A stretch of 64,000 bases of DNA, taken from positions 1 to 64,000 of the forward strand of contig JBAZWD010000012.1 of the NCBI GenBank assembly GCA_041660525.1, in the 5' to 3' direction. The position numbers and the translations under genes are program-made. Shown here piece by piece: positions 24,164-33,475 of the stretch. The notes under the pieces are model-generated. The model searched no databases, was not told the origin of the DNA, and saw only the letters and a list, made by a program, of their open reading frames with translations. The stretch's first letter is position 1. Each line of letters opens with the position of its first letter. This DNA is from JABCZS01 sp041660525 (GTDB lineage: Bacteria; Pseudomonadota; Gammaproteobacteria; JABCZS01).

Positions 24164-25949
24164 TATCTTCTTGTTTAAACTGTAATTGATATAGACGTGC
24201 ATACAAACCATTATGCGCTAATAATTCTGCATGTGTACCCTCTTCCACTATATGGCCTTTATCGAGTACTAAAATTTTATCGGCATTCTCGATCGTTGAT
24301 AAACGATGCGCCACTACAAATGTAGTGCGGTTACTCATTAAATCTTGCATAGCTTCTTGGATATAGCGCTCAGATACAGTATCCAGCGCACTGGTTGCTT
24401 CATCAAAAATTAAAATCGGTGCGTTTTTATAAAGTGCGCGTGCTATCGCTATACGTTGACGTTGGCCACCTGAAAGTAATTGTCCGTCTTGTCCAACATT
24501 AGTATGAATACCTTGTGGCAATTCCGTCACGAAGTTTAAAGCATGCGCATGTTTTAGTGATTCAATCACCCGTGCTTCATCGTAATTTTCGTCCCCGTGC
24601 GCAACATTATGTGCAACGGTATCATTAAATAACACAACATGTTGAGAGACTATGGCAAGATTGCTACGTAAATCGTCTAGTTGAATATTTTTAATATCTA
24701 AATCATCGTATAAAATCTGACCCGAATAATGATCATACAAACGCGCAAGTAATTGCGTTAATGTGGTTTTACCGCTGCCGGAATGACCGACTAATGCGAT
24801 GACTTGGCCACGTTTTGCTGAAAAACTAATATCTGATAAAGCATTTACTTCCTGGCCACCATCATACGCAAAACTCACGTTTTTAAATTCAACTTTTCCG
24901 CTTAATGGTTTGGTCAAGCGCTCCCCGCCCGTTGTTTCTGTGGGCTCATCTAATACAGAAAAAATACTTTGACCGCCTGCGATACCTTGCTGAATTTTAT
25001 GGCTGACCGAAGTGATTTCTTTAACAGGTTTTAATAAGGCTATCATTGCACCTACCATGGTTGCAAAACCACCCGCTGTTAATGCATAAGCTGCTGCTTG
25101 ATGCGTTGCAATATACAATGTTAACGCTACGCCCAATCCTGCCACAAATTGTACCAGTGGCACACTGAGGGATTTTGTTAATGCTAATTTCATTTCATGT
25201 AAACGATTGCTTTCTGTAGCATTATAAAAACGTTGCAGTTCAAATTTCTGCGCGCCAAAGATACGCACGACTTTATAACCTAATAAATTTTCCTGCGCGA
25301 CATGAGTCATGCCGGCTACGGTGCCTTGAATCTTATGACTGTAACGGCGGAATAATTTATTGGCACCTGTTACCAATATGGCAACTAAAGGCGCTAATAA
25401 TAAAAACCATAAAGACAAACGCCAACTGATAGAAAACATCACACCTAACAAAAATACAATTAAGAAAAAGTTGCGAACAGAATCAATAATGGCATCGGTA
25501 CATGCCTGCGCAATTTGTTCGGTGTTATAACTGATCTTAGATAGAATCTCACTGGCTGGATGATGGTCATAATAACCTGCGGGCAATTTTAATAAATGCG
25601 CAAATAATTGCAGACGAATATCAAACACGACTTTGCGCGCTAGCCAATTCAATGTGTATTGCGATACAAAACTCATCACGCCGCGCAGAAATAAAAATAA
25701 ACCTAACATGATAGGAATCAAGGCTATCACTTTTGCATCACGATTCACAAAACCGTCATCGAGCAAAGGTTGAATTAAACGCACTAAAGCGGCGTCCACT
25801 GCAGAATAGGCCGCGCTGGCTACCATCGCCACGACAAAAATTATCCAATATTTTTTGGTATAACCCAGCAGACGTTTATAAATAGGCCAGCTATTAGCCG
25901 TTGAGTATTGGGGCTGTTTGAATATCTTGAGCATTGGCCATTCTATCAT
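24156..25949 (-). CDS. msbA: Lipid A export ATP-binding/permease MsbA
   Basis: Homodimeric ABC flippase that moves lipid A-core across the inner membrane. The 597 residues comprise six membrane helices (about 35-310) and a C-terminal nucleotide-binding domain with Walker A GHSGSGKTT, signature LSGGQRQRIAIARAL and Walker B ILIFDEATSALD. The first ATG at 25949 overlaps the fadJ-like stop as ATGA; MLKIF at 25934 is an alternative start. Co-directional with lpxK, which makes its substrate's precursor. Confidence 0.95.
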   Translation of the reverse strand: MIEWPMLKIFKQPQYSTANSWPIYKRLLGYTKKYWIIFVVAMVASAAYSAVDAALVRLIQPLLDDGFVNRDAKVIALIPIMLGLFLFLRGVMSFVSQYTLNWLARKVVFDIRLQLFAHLLKLPAGYYDHHPASEILSKISYNTEQIAQACTDAIIDSVRNFFLIVFLLGVMFSISWRLSLWFLLLAPLVAILVTGANKLFRRYSHKIQGTVAGMTHVAQENLLGYKVVRIFGAQKFELQRFYNATESNRLHEMKLALTKSLSVPLVQFVAGLGVALTLYIATHQAAAYALTAGGFATMVGAMIALLKPVKEITSVSHKIQQGIAGGQSIFSVLDEPTETTGGERLTKPLSGKVEFKNVSFAYDGGQEVNALSDISFSAKRGQVIALVGHSGSGKTTLTQLLARLYDHYSGQILYDDLDIKNIQLDDLRSNLAIVSQHVVLFNDTVAHNVAHGDENYDEARVIESLKHAHALNFVTELPQGIHTNVGQDGQLLSGGQRQRIAIARALYKNAPILIFDEATSALDTVSERYIQEAMQDLMSNRTTFVVAHRLSTIENADKILVLDKGHIVEEGTHAELLAHNGLYARLYQLQFKQEDNV

Positions 25950-27796
25950 AAACCTATGGTTTTTGCATACTGCAGCGGGCCCCCTCTAAAGGGCGCAAAC
26001 CCCATGCCAAATATCACCCCAGCATCAATTTCATCGCTAGTTTCGACGATTTTCTCCCTCAAACAAGCTTTACATTCATTAATGAGCGGCAGCATTAAAC
26101 GCTGGATAACTTCATCAGGATTCATGGTCATAGTCTCGTAATTTTTAGGTTTAATTGTTTTACCATTTTTATAAACATAAAAACCTTCCCCCGATTTTTT
26201 ACCTAACTCGCCACGTGCGACTTTATCCACTAAAACCTTAGGCGCCACACCGCCCAAATTTTTAACAGCTGCAAGGCAAACATCCAGTCCAATTAAATCA
26301 ATCATCGCAACCGGGCCCATTACCATACCAAAATCTTGGGCAATTTTATCCAGTTGCTGCGGCGTTAAACCTTCTTCCAATAAACATGCACTTTCTAATA
26401 AATAAGGCGCGATCACACGATTGACTAAAAATCCTGGGCAATCTTTTACTTTTAAGGGTAACTTGCCAATTTGATGTGCAAACGCTAAAGCACGATCACT
26501 TACGTCTTGATTTAAGTTTTCCGTATGTACCACTTCGAGTAATTGCATTTTTGCTACTGGATTAAAAAAATGCAGCCCTACTATAGGATAAGGAAATTCT
26601 TTTAATGAAATACTCGATGTATTGCTTGCAACAATTGCATCTCGTTTAATTTTATCTTTGATATCATTAAATAAAGCATTTTTAACATCTAAATTTTCAA
26701 ATACAGCTTCTAAAATAATATCTGCATGTGCTAAGCCATCACCGTTGACATCGGGAATTAAATTATCTAATTTATATGCCATAGCCCGACCTAGAGCTTG
26801 CGGTGTTCTATCTTGCAAGCTGACGGTTAAACCCTTTTGCGCGCACCAAATAGCAATATCACCGCCCATAGTACCTGCACCTATCACATGAATGTGTTGT
26901 ATTTTAGTATCTGTTTTTTTGCCGGCTGCTTTTAATTGTTCTTGCAATAAAAATAAACGTACTAAATTTTTGGCGGTATCCCCCTCTAATAATGCAATAA
27001 AACTATTGACTTCTGCAGCATAAGCTTCATTACCCATTGCGCCGTATTTTTCCCAATTATCAATAATCATAAACGGCGCAGGATAATGTTTTGGATTTGC
27101 TTGTTTAGCTACTTGATAACGCATGACTTTAGCTGCGAGGCGGCGAATTAGTGCTGAACGTGCAAGCATATGCCCTAGTTGTTTTTTACGTTTAGGAAGA
27201 CCGTGCACAGCTATCGTGCGCGCAGCATTTAGCATTTGCCGCTTAGGCACGCATGCATCGACTAAACCCATTTTTTTCGCTGGATAAGCTTTAATCATGC
27301 GCCCCGTTAATATCATGTTTAATGCTTTTAACGGATGAATTAATTGTGGTAAACGAACTGATCCGCCCCACGCGGGTTGTACGCCCAAACGTACTTCGGG
27401 TAAACCTAATAAAGCATCTTCTTGTGCAATGCGGTAACGACAAGCTAATGAGAGTTCCAAACCGCCACCTAAACAAAAACCATTAATGAGTGCAATTGTC
27501 GGAAAATTAAGATCCGCAATTTTTTGCATCACAGCTTGTCCGTAATTCACATATTCTCTTAATGCATCCAAATCGGTATTATTTTTAAATTCGTGAATAT
27601 CTGCGCCCATGCAAAAACCTGATGCTTTATCCGATAAGAAAACTAATGCCTTGGGTGGATTATTTTTTAAATCATCCAAAATTTCATTGAGTTCCTTTAC
27701 AACTGCCGTGCGCAAAATATTTACTTTATTATTTTCATTATTAAAATGTAACCAAGCAATTTGCTGATCATCTACGTTTAATTGCCAATTTTTCAT
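25946..27796 (-). CDS. fadJ: FadJ/FadB-like bifunctional enoyl-CoA hydratase / 3-hydroxyacyl-CoA dehydrogenase
   Basis: Fatty-acid beta-oxidation enzyme. Residues 1-190 form a crotonase domain (GFCMGADIHEF, CLGGGLELSLACRYRI, GLPEVRLGVQPAWGG). About 300-480 is a Rossmann 3-hydroxyacyl-CoA dehydrogenase (HVIGAGTMGGDIAIWCAQ, IVGLHFFNPVAKMQLLEVV), followed by the dehydrogenase C-terminal domain ending FRGGPLQYA. At 616 residues it is about 100 shorter than E. coli FadJ. It lies 12 bp from the thiolase gene and overlaps msbA, giving an unusual lipid-catabolism/lipid A operon. Confidence 0.88.
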   Translation of the reverse strand: MKNWQLNVDDQQIAWLHFNNENNKVNILRTAVVKELNEILDDLKNNPPKALVFLSDKASGFCMGADIHEFKNNTDLDALREYVNYGQAVMQKIADLNFPTIALINGFCLGGGLELSLACRYRIAQEDALLGLPEVRLGVQPAWGGSVRLPQLIHPLKALNMILTGRMIKAYPAKKMGLVDACVPKRQMLNAARTIAVHGLPKRKKQLGHMLARSALIRRLAAKVMRYQVAKQANPKHYPAPFMIIDNWEKYGAMGNEAYAAEVNSFIALLEGDTAKNLVRLFLLQEQLKAAGKKTDTKIQHIHVIGAGTMGGDIAIWCAQKGLTVSLQDRTPQALGRAMAYKLDNLIPDVNGDGLAHADIILEAVFENLDVKNALFNDIKDKIKRDAIVASNTSSISLKEFPYPIVGLHFFNPVAKMQLLEVVHTENLNQDVSDRALAFAHQIGKLPLKVKDCPGFLVNRVIAPYLLESACLLEEGLTPQQLDKIAQDFGMVMGPVAMIDLIGLDVCLAAVKNLGGVAPKVLVDKVARGELGKKSGEGFYVYKNGKTIKPKNYETMTMNPDEVIQRLMLPLINECKACLREKIVETSDEIDAGVIFGMGFAPFRGGPLQYAKTIGL

Positions 27797-27808
27797 TTTT
27801 ATATATCC

Positions 27809-29098
27809 TTATGCGTTTATGTTTTCTATCAACATCGCACCGCCCTGCCCGCCGCCTATGCATAAACTCGCAATACCGTATCGCGCTCTTTGACGCTTTA
27901 AAATATGGGCTAAATGTAAAACTAAACGCGCGCCGCTTGCACCAACAGGATGTCCCACGGCAATTGCACCACCGTCGATATTCACGGTATCTTGATCAAT
28001 GCTGCCAAACGCATCTTGCAAACCTAAGGCTTGTGTGCAATACGTTTTATCTTCCCATGCTTTAAAACAGGCTATTACTTGCGCTGCAAATGCTTCATTA
28101 ATTTCATAATAATTTATGTCATTTAATTTCATTTTATTGCGCATTAATAAAGGTGTAATCGCATGCACTGGGCCTAATCCCATAATTTCAGGTGGAAGCG
28201 CAGCCCATTGTGCATCTACAATACGCGCTAAAACAGGTAGATTATATTGTTTAACTGCAGCTTCACTGGCCAAAATTAATAAAGCTGCACCATCGGTAAT
28301 TTGTGAACTATTGCCGGCAGTAACGTTACCAAAGGGTTTATCAAAAAAAGGCTTTAATTTAGCAAGTTTTTCCATGCTGCTATCAATACGTACGCCATCG
28401 TCTTTATCGTAACATTGACCTTTGTCATCATAAATAGGAATGATTTCAGAAAAATAGCCTTTTGCTTGTGCGTAAGCACTGCGTTGATGACTTTGCAATG
28501 CATACGCATCCATTTGCTCACGGGTAATATTAAATTGATAAGCTAAATTTTCTGCGGTTTGTCCCATCGATAATCCCACGGTGGGATCACTTAAACCTTT
28601 TAATAAACTTAAAGTTGGTTTTAAAAAACCAGGTCTAAATTGCGCAATGACTTTTAAGCGCTCGCTCCAAGTTTTAGCGCTATTTAAATCACCTAACCAA
28701 TTCGCCATGCTATGTGGAAATAATAAAGGCGATCGGCTCATATCATCCGCGCCGCCGGCTAAGACTAATTGATGTCTTCCCAATTGAATGAGTTGTGCTG
28801 CACTATCTAACGCTTGTAAGCCCGATGCACAATTACGTTGCACCGTAAATGCAGGCACATCTTTTGCGCCTAAACGTAAACCAATCACGCGTGCAACATT
28901 GGGTTCACACGCATTCATGACTGTTGAACCAATAATCACTTCATCTAACTGATTGGGTTTAAAATTTTGTCGCAGTAATAAATTACGTCCACAATCTACC
29001 GCCAAATCGGAACTACTAAAAGGCCCAACATGGCTGCGTGCTTTTAAAAAAGGCGTGCGAGCACCATCGACAATATAAACCGTATTGTGCAAAGACAT
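27809..29098 (-). CDS. fadI: Acetyl-CoA C-acyltransferase (thiolase, FadI-like)
   Basis: Catalyses thiolytic cleavage in the last step of beta-oxidation. The 429 residues carry all thiolase landmarks: nucleophile Cys in QRNCASGLQALDSA, NEAFAAQ, the catalytic His in GGAIAVGHPVGASGAR, and the second Cys in SLCIGGGQGGAM. First gene of the minus-strand run fadI-fadJ-msbA-lpxK-ycaR and divergent from the efflux genes. Confidence 0.92.
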   Translation of the reverse strand: MSLHNTVYIVDGARTPFLKARSHVGPFSSSDLAVDCGRNLLLRQNFKPNQLDEVIIGSTVMNACEPNVARVIGLRLGAKDVPAFTVQRNCASGLQALDSAAQLIQLGRHQLVLAGGADDMSRSPLLFPHSMANWLGDLNSAKTWSERLKVIAQFRPGFLKPTLSLLKGLSDPTVGLSMGQTAENLAYQFNITREQMDAYALQSHQRSAYAQAKGYFSEIIPIYDDKGQCYDKDDGVRIDSSMEKLAKLKPFFDKPFGNVTAGNSSQITDGAALLILASEAAVKQYNLPVLARIVDAQWAALPPEIMGLGPVHAITPLLMRNKMKLNDINYYEINEAFAAQVIACFKAWEDKTYCTQALGLQDAFGSIDQDTVNIDGGAIAVGHPVGASGARLVLHLAHILKRQRARYGIASLCIGGGQGGAMLIENINA

Positions 29099-29122
29099 AG
29101 CTATTCCTAAAATTGTGAATAG

Positions 29123-29138
29123 CTTAAGTTTAACTTAC
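29123..29138 (+). promoter_or_regulatory. Near-match to PmrA element between fadI and the efflux genes
   Basis: CTTAAGTTTAACTTAC matches the Coxiella/Legionella PmrA pattern cTTAA-N2-TT-N2-cTTAA at all but the last base. It lies 53 bp before the adaptor start codon. One mismatch and an AT-rich setting make it only suggestive. Confidence 0.3.
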
Positions 29139-29190
29139 TTATCTGTTTATGCCACGTGACGGTTCAGTAAAATAGTACTATTATTTTTTG

Positions 29191-30288
29191 ATGATTAACA
29201 AAAAATTATTTGGATTTATATTCCTACTCACTTTGGCGGCCTGCAATCAACATCCAGAAGCGCCTGCGCCCACAGTGACTACAGGGCAAGCGGTATTAAC
29301 AGATATTGTTAAGACTTCTTCTTATGCGGGAAGCGTAACTACGGTTGAAATGGTGGAATTATTACCGCGTATTTCTGGCTATTTATTGGAGCGTCGCTTT
29401 GAACAAGGACAGTTGGTAAAGGCTGGTGATGTTTTATTTGTGATAGAACCCGATCAATATCAAGCAACCGTATTGCAAAAAGAAGCAGATTTAGCAGCCG
29501 CGCAAGCGACGTTAACGGAACGCAGTTTAAACATTGAGCGTTTTAAAACATTGTATGACAAACGCGTTGTGGCCAAAGCTAGCCTAGATCAAGCGCAATC
29601 CAATTATTCTAATGCATTAGCCAATGTGGAAGCGGCTAAAGCAGCATTAAAAAATGCACAATTGGATTTAGGCTATACAACCATTACTGCGCCACTGACT
29701 GGGCGTATCAGTGTTACTACGTTTAGTCCTGGTGATTACCTCTCACCCAGTACTTCAACATTAGCGACTATCGTGCAATTAGACCCTATTCGTGTGGTTT
29801 TTTCTATTCCTGAGAAACAATGGTTATCCATCGAATTAAATCATAATGGCACGCCCGATAATTTAAAAGATTATTTAATACCGCGCATTCAGTTAAGCGA
29901 TGGCTCTATTTACAAAAATGCAGGGAAAATTGCTTTTGTGGATAATCAAATTGATCCTAAAACCGGATCGCTTGCCGTTTATGCAGATTTTGAGAATCCC
30001 AATGCCTTATTATTGCCTGGGCAATTTGTAACGGTAATTATTGAACAAGGACAACCCAGACCGGCTTTAATGATTCCAAGCGCGTCTATTTTATTGGATA
30101 AAACTGGCCATTATGTTTTGTTGCTTACCAAAGATAATCTGGTTGAACAACGCTATGTAAAAACAGGTATTGTTCAGGATAATAAAACTGAAATCATCGA
30201 AGGTTTAAGCCAGAGCGATGTTTTTATTACTGAAGGTTTACAAAAAGTACAACCTGGCATGATGGTAGCAGTTAAGGCTCAATCATGA
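29191..30288 (+). CDS. RND efflux periplasmic adaptor (membrane fusion protein)
   Basis: Lipoprotein adaptor of the MdtA/AcrA family, linking an RND pump to an outer-membrane channel. The 365 residues have a lipobox LTLAAC (Cys near residue 18), a barrel-lipoyl-hairpin-lipoyl layout (RISGYLLERRFEQGQLVKAG, coiled hairpin about 95-150, TTITAPLTGRISVTTFSPGD) and a C-terminal membrane-proximal domain. ATG at 29191 is the likely start; the TTG one codon earlier is less likely. Its stop overlaps the pump gene. No TolC-type partner is encoded nearby. Confidence 0.92.
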   Translation: MINKKLFGFIFLLTLAACNQHPEAPAPTVTTGQAVLTDIVKTSSYAGSVTTVEMVELLPRISGYLLERRFEQGQLVKAGDVLFVIEPDQYQATVLQKEADLAAAQATLTERSLNIERFKTLYDKRVVAKASLDQAQSNYSNALANVEAAKAALKNAQLDLGYTTITAPLTGRISVTTFSPGDYLSPSTSTLATIVQLDPIRVVFSIPEKQWLSIELNHNGTPDNLKDYLIPRIQLSDGSIYKNAGKIAFVDNQIDPKTGSLAVYADFENPNALLLPGQFVTVIIEQGQPRPALMIPSASILLDKTGHYVLLLTKDNLVEQRYVKTGIVQDNKTEIIEGLSQSDVFITEGLQKVQPGMMVAVKAQS

Positions 30289-33200
30289 ATCTATCCGAAT
30301 TTTTTATTCACCGGCCGCGTTTTGCCATAGTGATTTCTGCTTTATTTATTTTGGCTGGAATTATTGCATTAAAATTTATTCCGGCAGAACAATTCCCCGA
30401 TATTACCCCGCCTCAAGTGCAAGTTGCTGCCAGTTATCCTGGCGCTAGCGCTGAAGTAATTGAATCGACAGTCGCCATGCCAATTGAAGAGCAAGTGAAC
30501 GGCGTGGACAATATGTTATATATGTCTTCAACCAGCGATAATAATGGTAATTATTTATTAACCGTTACATTTGCTGTTGGCACAGATCCTGATATCAATA
30601 CAATTAACGTGCAAAACCGTTTACAATTAGCGGAGCCGCGCTTACCCGATTTAGTGCGCCGTATTGGTATTAGTGTCACTAAACAGTCTGCAGCATTTTT
30701 AACCGTGATTAGTATTGTTTCCCCTAATCAAACCCGCTCACCGCTTTATTTAAGTAATTATGCCACGATTAATGTGATTGATGCTTTAAAACGTGTTCAT
30801 GGTGTTGGGAATGCTTCTATTTTCGGGCCATTGAATTATGCGTTACGCATTTGGTTGAATCCAGAACGTATGACAACATTAGGAATTACCACAACCGATG
30901 TCGTGAGCGCATTAAGTGATCAAAATATACAAGCATCTATTGGGCAAATAGGCGGACCACCTTTTACTAAAGATAATGCTTATCAATATACCCTACAAGC
31001 ACATGGCCGCTTAAAAACGCCCGAAGAATTTGAACAAGTAGTTATTAAAACTGGCGCCGGCAATAGCATCACTAAACTTAAAGATATTGCCACGGTTGAA
31101 TTAGGTTCAGAAAGTTACAGCTCTTATGGTGAGCTCAATGGTGTCGCTTCAGCTAATATCGGTGTTTATTTATCCCCTGGCGCTAATGCCCTGCAAGTTG
31201 TGAAAGACATACAGCGTGTCATGGTCGATCTTGAAAAGCAATTTCCAGAAGATGTGGCTTATAAAACGCCTTATGATACGACACTATTTGTGAAGCTTAC
31301 GATAGAAGAAGTGATCATGACACTCGTTTTAACTTTTTTTATTGTTGTTTTAGTTACCTATGTATTTTTAGGTGATTGGCGCGCAACGTTAATCCCCACT
31401 CTTGCGATTCCTGTCTCTTTAATTGGTGTGTTTGCGTTATTGTTTGCCTTAGGTTATTCAATCAATACGATTACTTTATTTGCCTTAGTATTAGCGATTG
31501 GATTAGTAGTCGATGATGCGATAGTTGTGGTTGAAAACGTTTCACGTTTATTAAAAGAAACTGACATGACACCCAAACAAGCCGCCATACAATCCATGAA
31601 AGAAATTACCGGGCCAATTATTGCGACCACATTAGTCTTATTAGCGGTATTCGTGCCTGTCGCCTTTTTCCCTGGGATACAAGGACAACTTTATCGCCAA
31701 TTTGCTGTAACCATTTCTGGGACTGTATTTATTTCCGGTATCGTTGCCTTGACTTTAAGCCCGGCTTTATGCGCGATTATTTTACGCAAAGAAACTCCGC
31801 CCATTAAAATCATAAAATATTTTCAGAACATACTGGAAAAAGTTCGTCAACGTTATGTGAACACTGTGCATTATTTATTAGAGCGACAAAAAATTGTCGG
31901 CATCGGCGTATTATTAAGTTTTATTTTATTTGCGTTTATTTATCCAAGATTGCCCAGCGGCTTTTTACCCACAGAAGATACCGGCATTATTTTTATACAT
32001 GCGCAATTGCCCGATGCTGCTTCTTTATCAAGAACGCAAACAGTTATTAAAGAAATTGAATCTGTGTTGGCAAATACGCCAGGAATTCAAGATGTGTTCA
32101 ACGTCAATGGTTTTGATATTTTAAATGGCTCTAACGCGCCCAATACAGGTCTGGTGATTGCTGTATTAAAAGATTTAAAACAACGCCCTAAAGAAGCACA
32201 AGACTTTTTCCCGCTGCTGAATAAATTACGCGGTCAAATGAATCAAATTCCTTCTGCCAATATATTTGTATTTACCTTGCCTGCTATTTCAGGTTTAGGC
32301 ACTACCAGTGGATTTGATTTTTGGTTGCAAGATATAAGTGGACAGTCCCCTGAAGAGCTTTCAAAAGCAACACGCGCGATGCTGGTCGCCGCAAATCAAG
32401 ATCCACAATTAACTGCTGTGTTTAGTAGCTTTAATACCAATACGCCGCAGATATTTGTCGATATTAATGTCGATAAAGCTAAAATTCTTAAAGTTGATTT
32501 ATCCGATATTTATAATACCTTGCAAGCGCAATTTGGTTCTTTTTATATTAATGATTTTAATTATGCAGGTCGTGTATTCCAAGTGATTATGCAAGCACAA
32601 GAGCCGTATCGGCAAAATATTGATCGCATTTCACAATTATTTGTACGATCAAGTGACGGGCAAATGGTGAGCCTTGGCACTTTGGTTTCAATCAAAGATA
32701 TTTTAGGTCCGCAAACAATTTCCCGTTACAATTTATTCCGTGCATCATTGATTAATGGTGAAGCAGCGCATGGATACAGCTCCGGCGATGCGATTACTGC
32801 CATGAGCAAAGTTGTAAAAAATACCTTACCCAGTGGTTTTTCTTATTCTTGGTCTGCCTTATCTTTTCAAGAGGTCGCAAATCAATCTTCCGGCGCTGTG
32901 GTGTTTATTATTGCGATTATTTTTGCGTATTTATTTTTAGTAGCGAATTATGAAAGTTTTGGCTTGCCATTAGCGGTATTATTATCCGTCGGTGTTGCAA
33001 TGCTGGGTGCCACATTAGGCATTGCCATCGGCCCTATTGATAATAATATTTATGCGCAAATTGGTTTAGTTTTACTTATCGCGCTGGCCAGTAAAAATGC
33101 TATTTTAATTGTGGAATACGCGAATCAATTGCATAAACACGGCAAAGACTTATTAACAGCATCATCTGAGGCTGCGCAATTACGGTTTCGCGCTGTGGTG

Positions 33201-33392
33201 ATGACTGCATTCTCCTTCATTTTCGGCGTATTACCCCTAGTATTCGCCACCGGCGCCGGCGCAATTAGCCGTCAATCTATCGGTATAACCGTATTTGCAG
33301 GTATGTTGGCTGCTACGGTTATCGGAATTTTATGTATTCCAGTCTTATTTTGCATGATACAAAAAACGTCAGAACGTTGGTTTTCTCGGTAG
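30285..33392 (+). CDS. RND (HAE1-type) multidrug efflux permease
   Basis: Proton-driven inner-membrane pump of the AcrB/MdtB/OqxB class. The 1035 residues show twelve membrane helices in two halves (first at 10-28, then about 340-550 and 865-1025), two large periplasmic loops, and the HAE1 motifs PEQFPDITPPQVQV, GLVVDDAIVVVENVSR (paired Asp of the proton relay) and GLVLLIALASKNAILIVEYA. Translationally coupled to the adaptor gene by a 4-bp overlap. Substrates cannot be predicted. Confidence 0.95.
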   Translation: MNLSEFFIHRPRFAIVISALFILAGIIALKFIPAEQFPDITPPQVQVAASYPGASAEVIESTVAMPIEEQVNGVDNMLYMSSTSDNNGNYLLTVTFAVGTDPDINTINVQNRLQLAEPRLPDLVRRIGISVTKQSAAFLTVISIVSPNQTRSPLYLSNYATINVIDALKRVHGVGNASIFGPLNYALRIWLNPERMTTLGITTTDVVSALSDQNIQASIGQIGGPPFTKDNAYQYTLQAHGRLKTPEEFEQVVIKTGAGNSITKLKDIATVELGSESYSSYGELNGVASANIGVYLSPGANALQVVKDIQRVMVDLEKQFPEDVAYKTPYDTTLFVKLTIEEVIMTLVLTFFIVVLVTYVFLGDWRATLIPTLAIPVSLIGVFALLFALGYSINTITLFALVLAIGLVVDDAIVVVENVSRLLKETDMTPKQAAIQSMKEITGPIIATTLVLLAVFVPVAFFPGIQGQLYRQFAVTISGTVFISGIVALTLSPALCAIILRKETPPIKIIKYFQNILEKVRQRYVNTVHYLLERQKIVGIGVLLSFILFAFIYPRLPSGFLPTEDTGIIFIHAQLPDAASLSRTQTVIKEIESVLANTPGIQDVFNVNGFDILNGSNAPNTGLVIAVLKDLKQRPKEAQDFFPLLNKLRGQMNQIPSANIFVFTLPAISGLGTTSGFDFWLQDISGQSPEELSKATRAMLVAANQDPQLTAVFSSFNTNTPQIFVDINVDKAKILKVDLSDIYNTLQAQFGSFYINDFNYAGRVFQVIMQAQEPYRQNIDRISQLFVRSSDGQMVSLGTLVSIKDILGPQTISRYNLFRASLINGEAAHGYSSGDAITAMSKVVKNTLPSGFSYSWSALSFQEVANQSSGAVVFIIAIIFAYLFLVANYESFGLPLAVLLSVGVAMLGATLGIAIGPIDNNIYAQIGLVLLIALASKNAILIVEYANQLHKHGKDLLTASSEAAQLRFRAVVMTAFSFIFGVLPLVFATGAGAISRQSIGITVFAGMLAATVIGILCIPVLFCMIQKTSERWFSR

Positions 33393-33401
33393 TTCCCCCC
33401 C

Positions 33402-33430
33402 TTGACATAAGTGTCTAATATAGGTACATT
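33402..33430 (+). promoter_or_regulatory. Sigma-70 promoter of the SidE-PDE-like gene
   Basis: A perfect -35 TTGACA (33402-33407), a 17-base spacer and a -10 TACATT (33425-33430) lie 45 bp before the start codon. A run of seven C immediately precedes the -35 and marks the end of the efflux operon region. Confidence 0.65.
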
Positions 33431-33433
33431 AAG

Positions 33434-33457
33434 CTTAATAACTTAATAACTTAATAT
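33434..33457 (+). repeat. Tandem 8-bp repeats at the transcription start
   Basis: CTTAATAA, CTTAATAA and CTTAATAT follow one another directly, starting about 4 bases after the -10 element. They could form an operator for a repressor over the transcription start. The period of 8 does not fit the 11-base period of PmrA sites. Confidence 0.6.
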
Positions 33458-33475
33458 CGCTCAGGGTTTATCATT

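Noticed and set aside
33434..33457. PmrA box before the SidE-PDE-like gene
   Set aside because: The TTAA units have a period of 8, not the 11 of PmrA elements, and they lie downstream of the -10.
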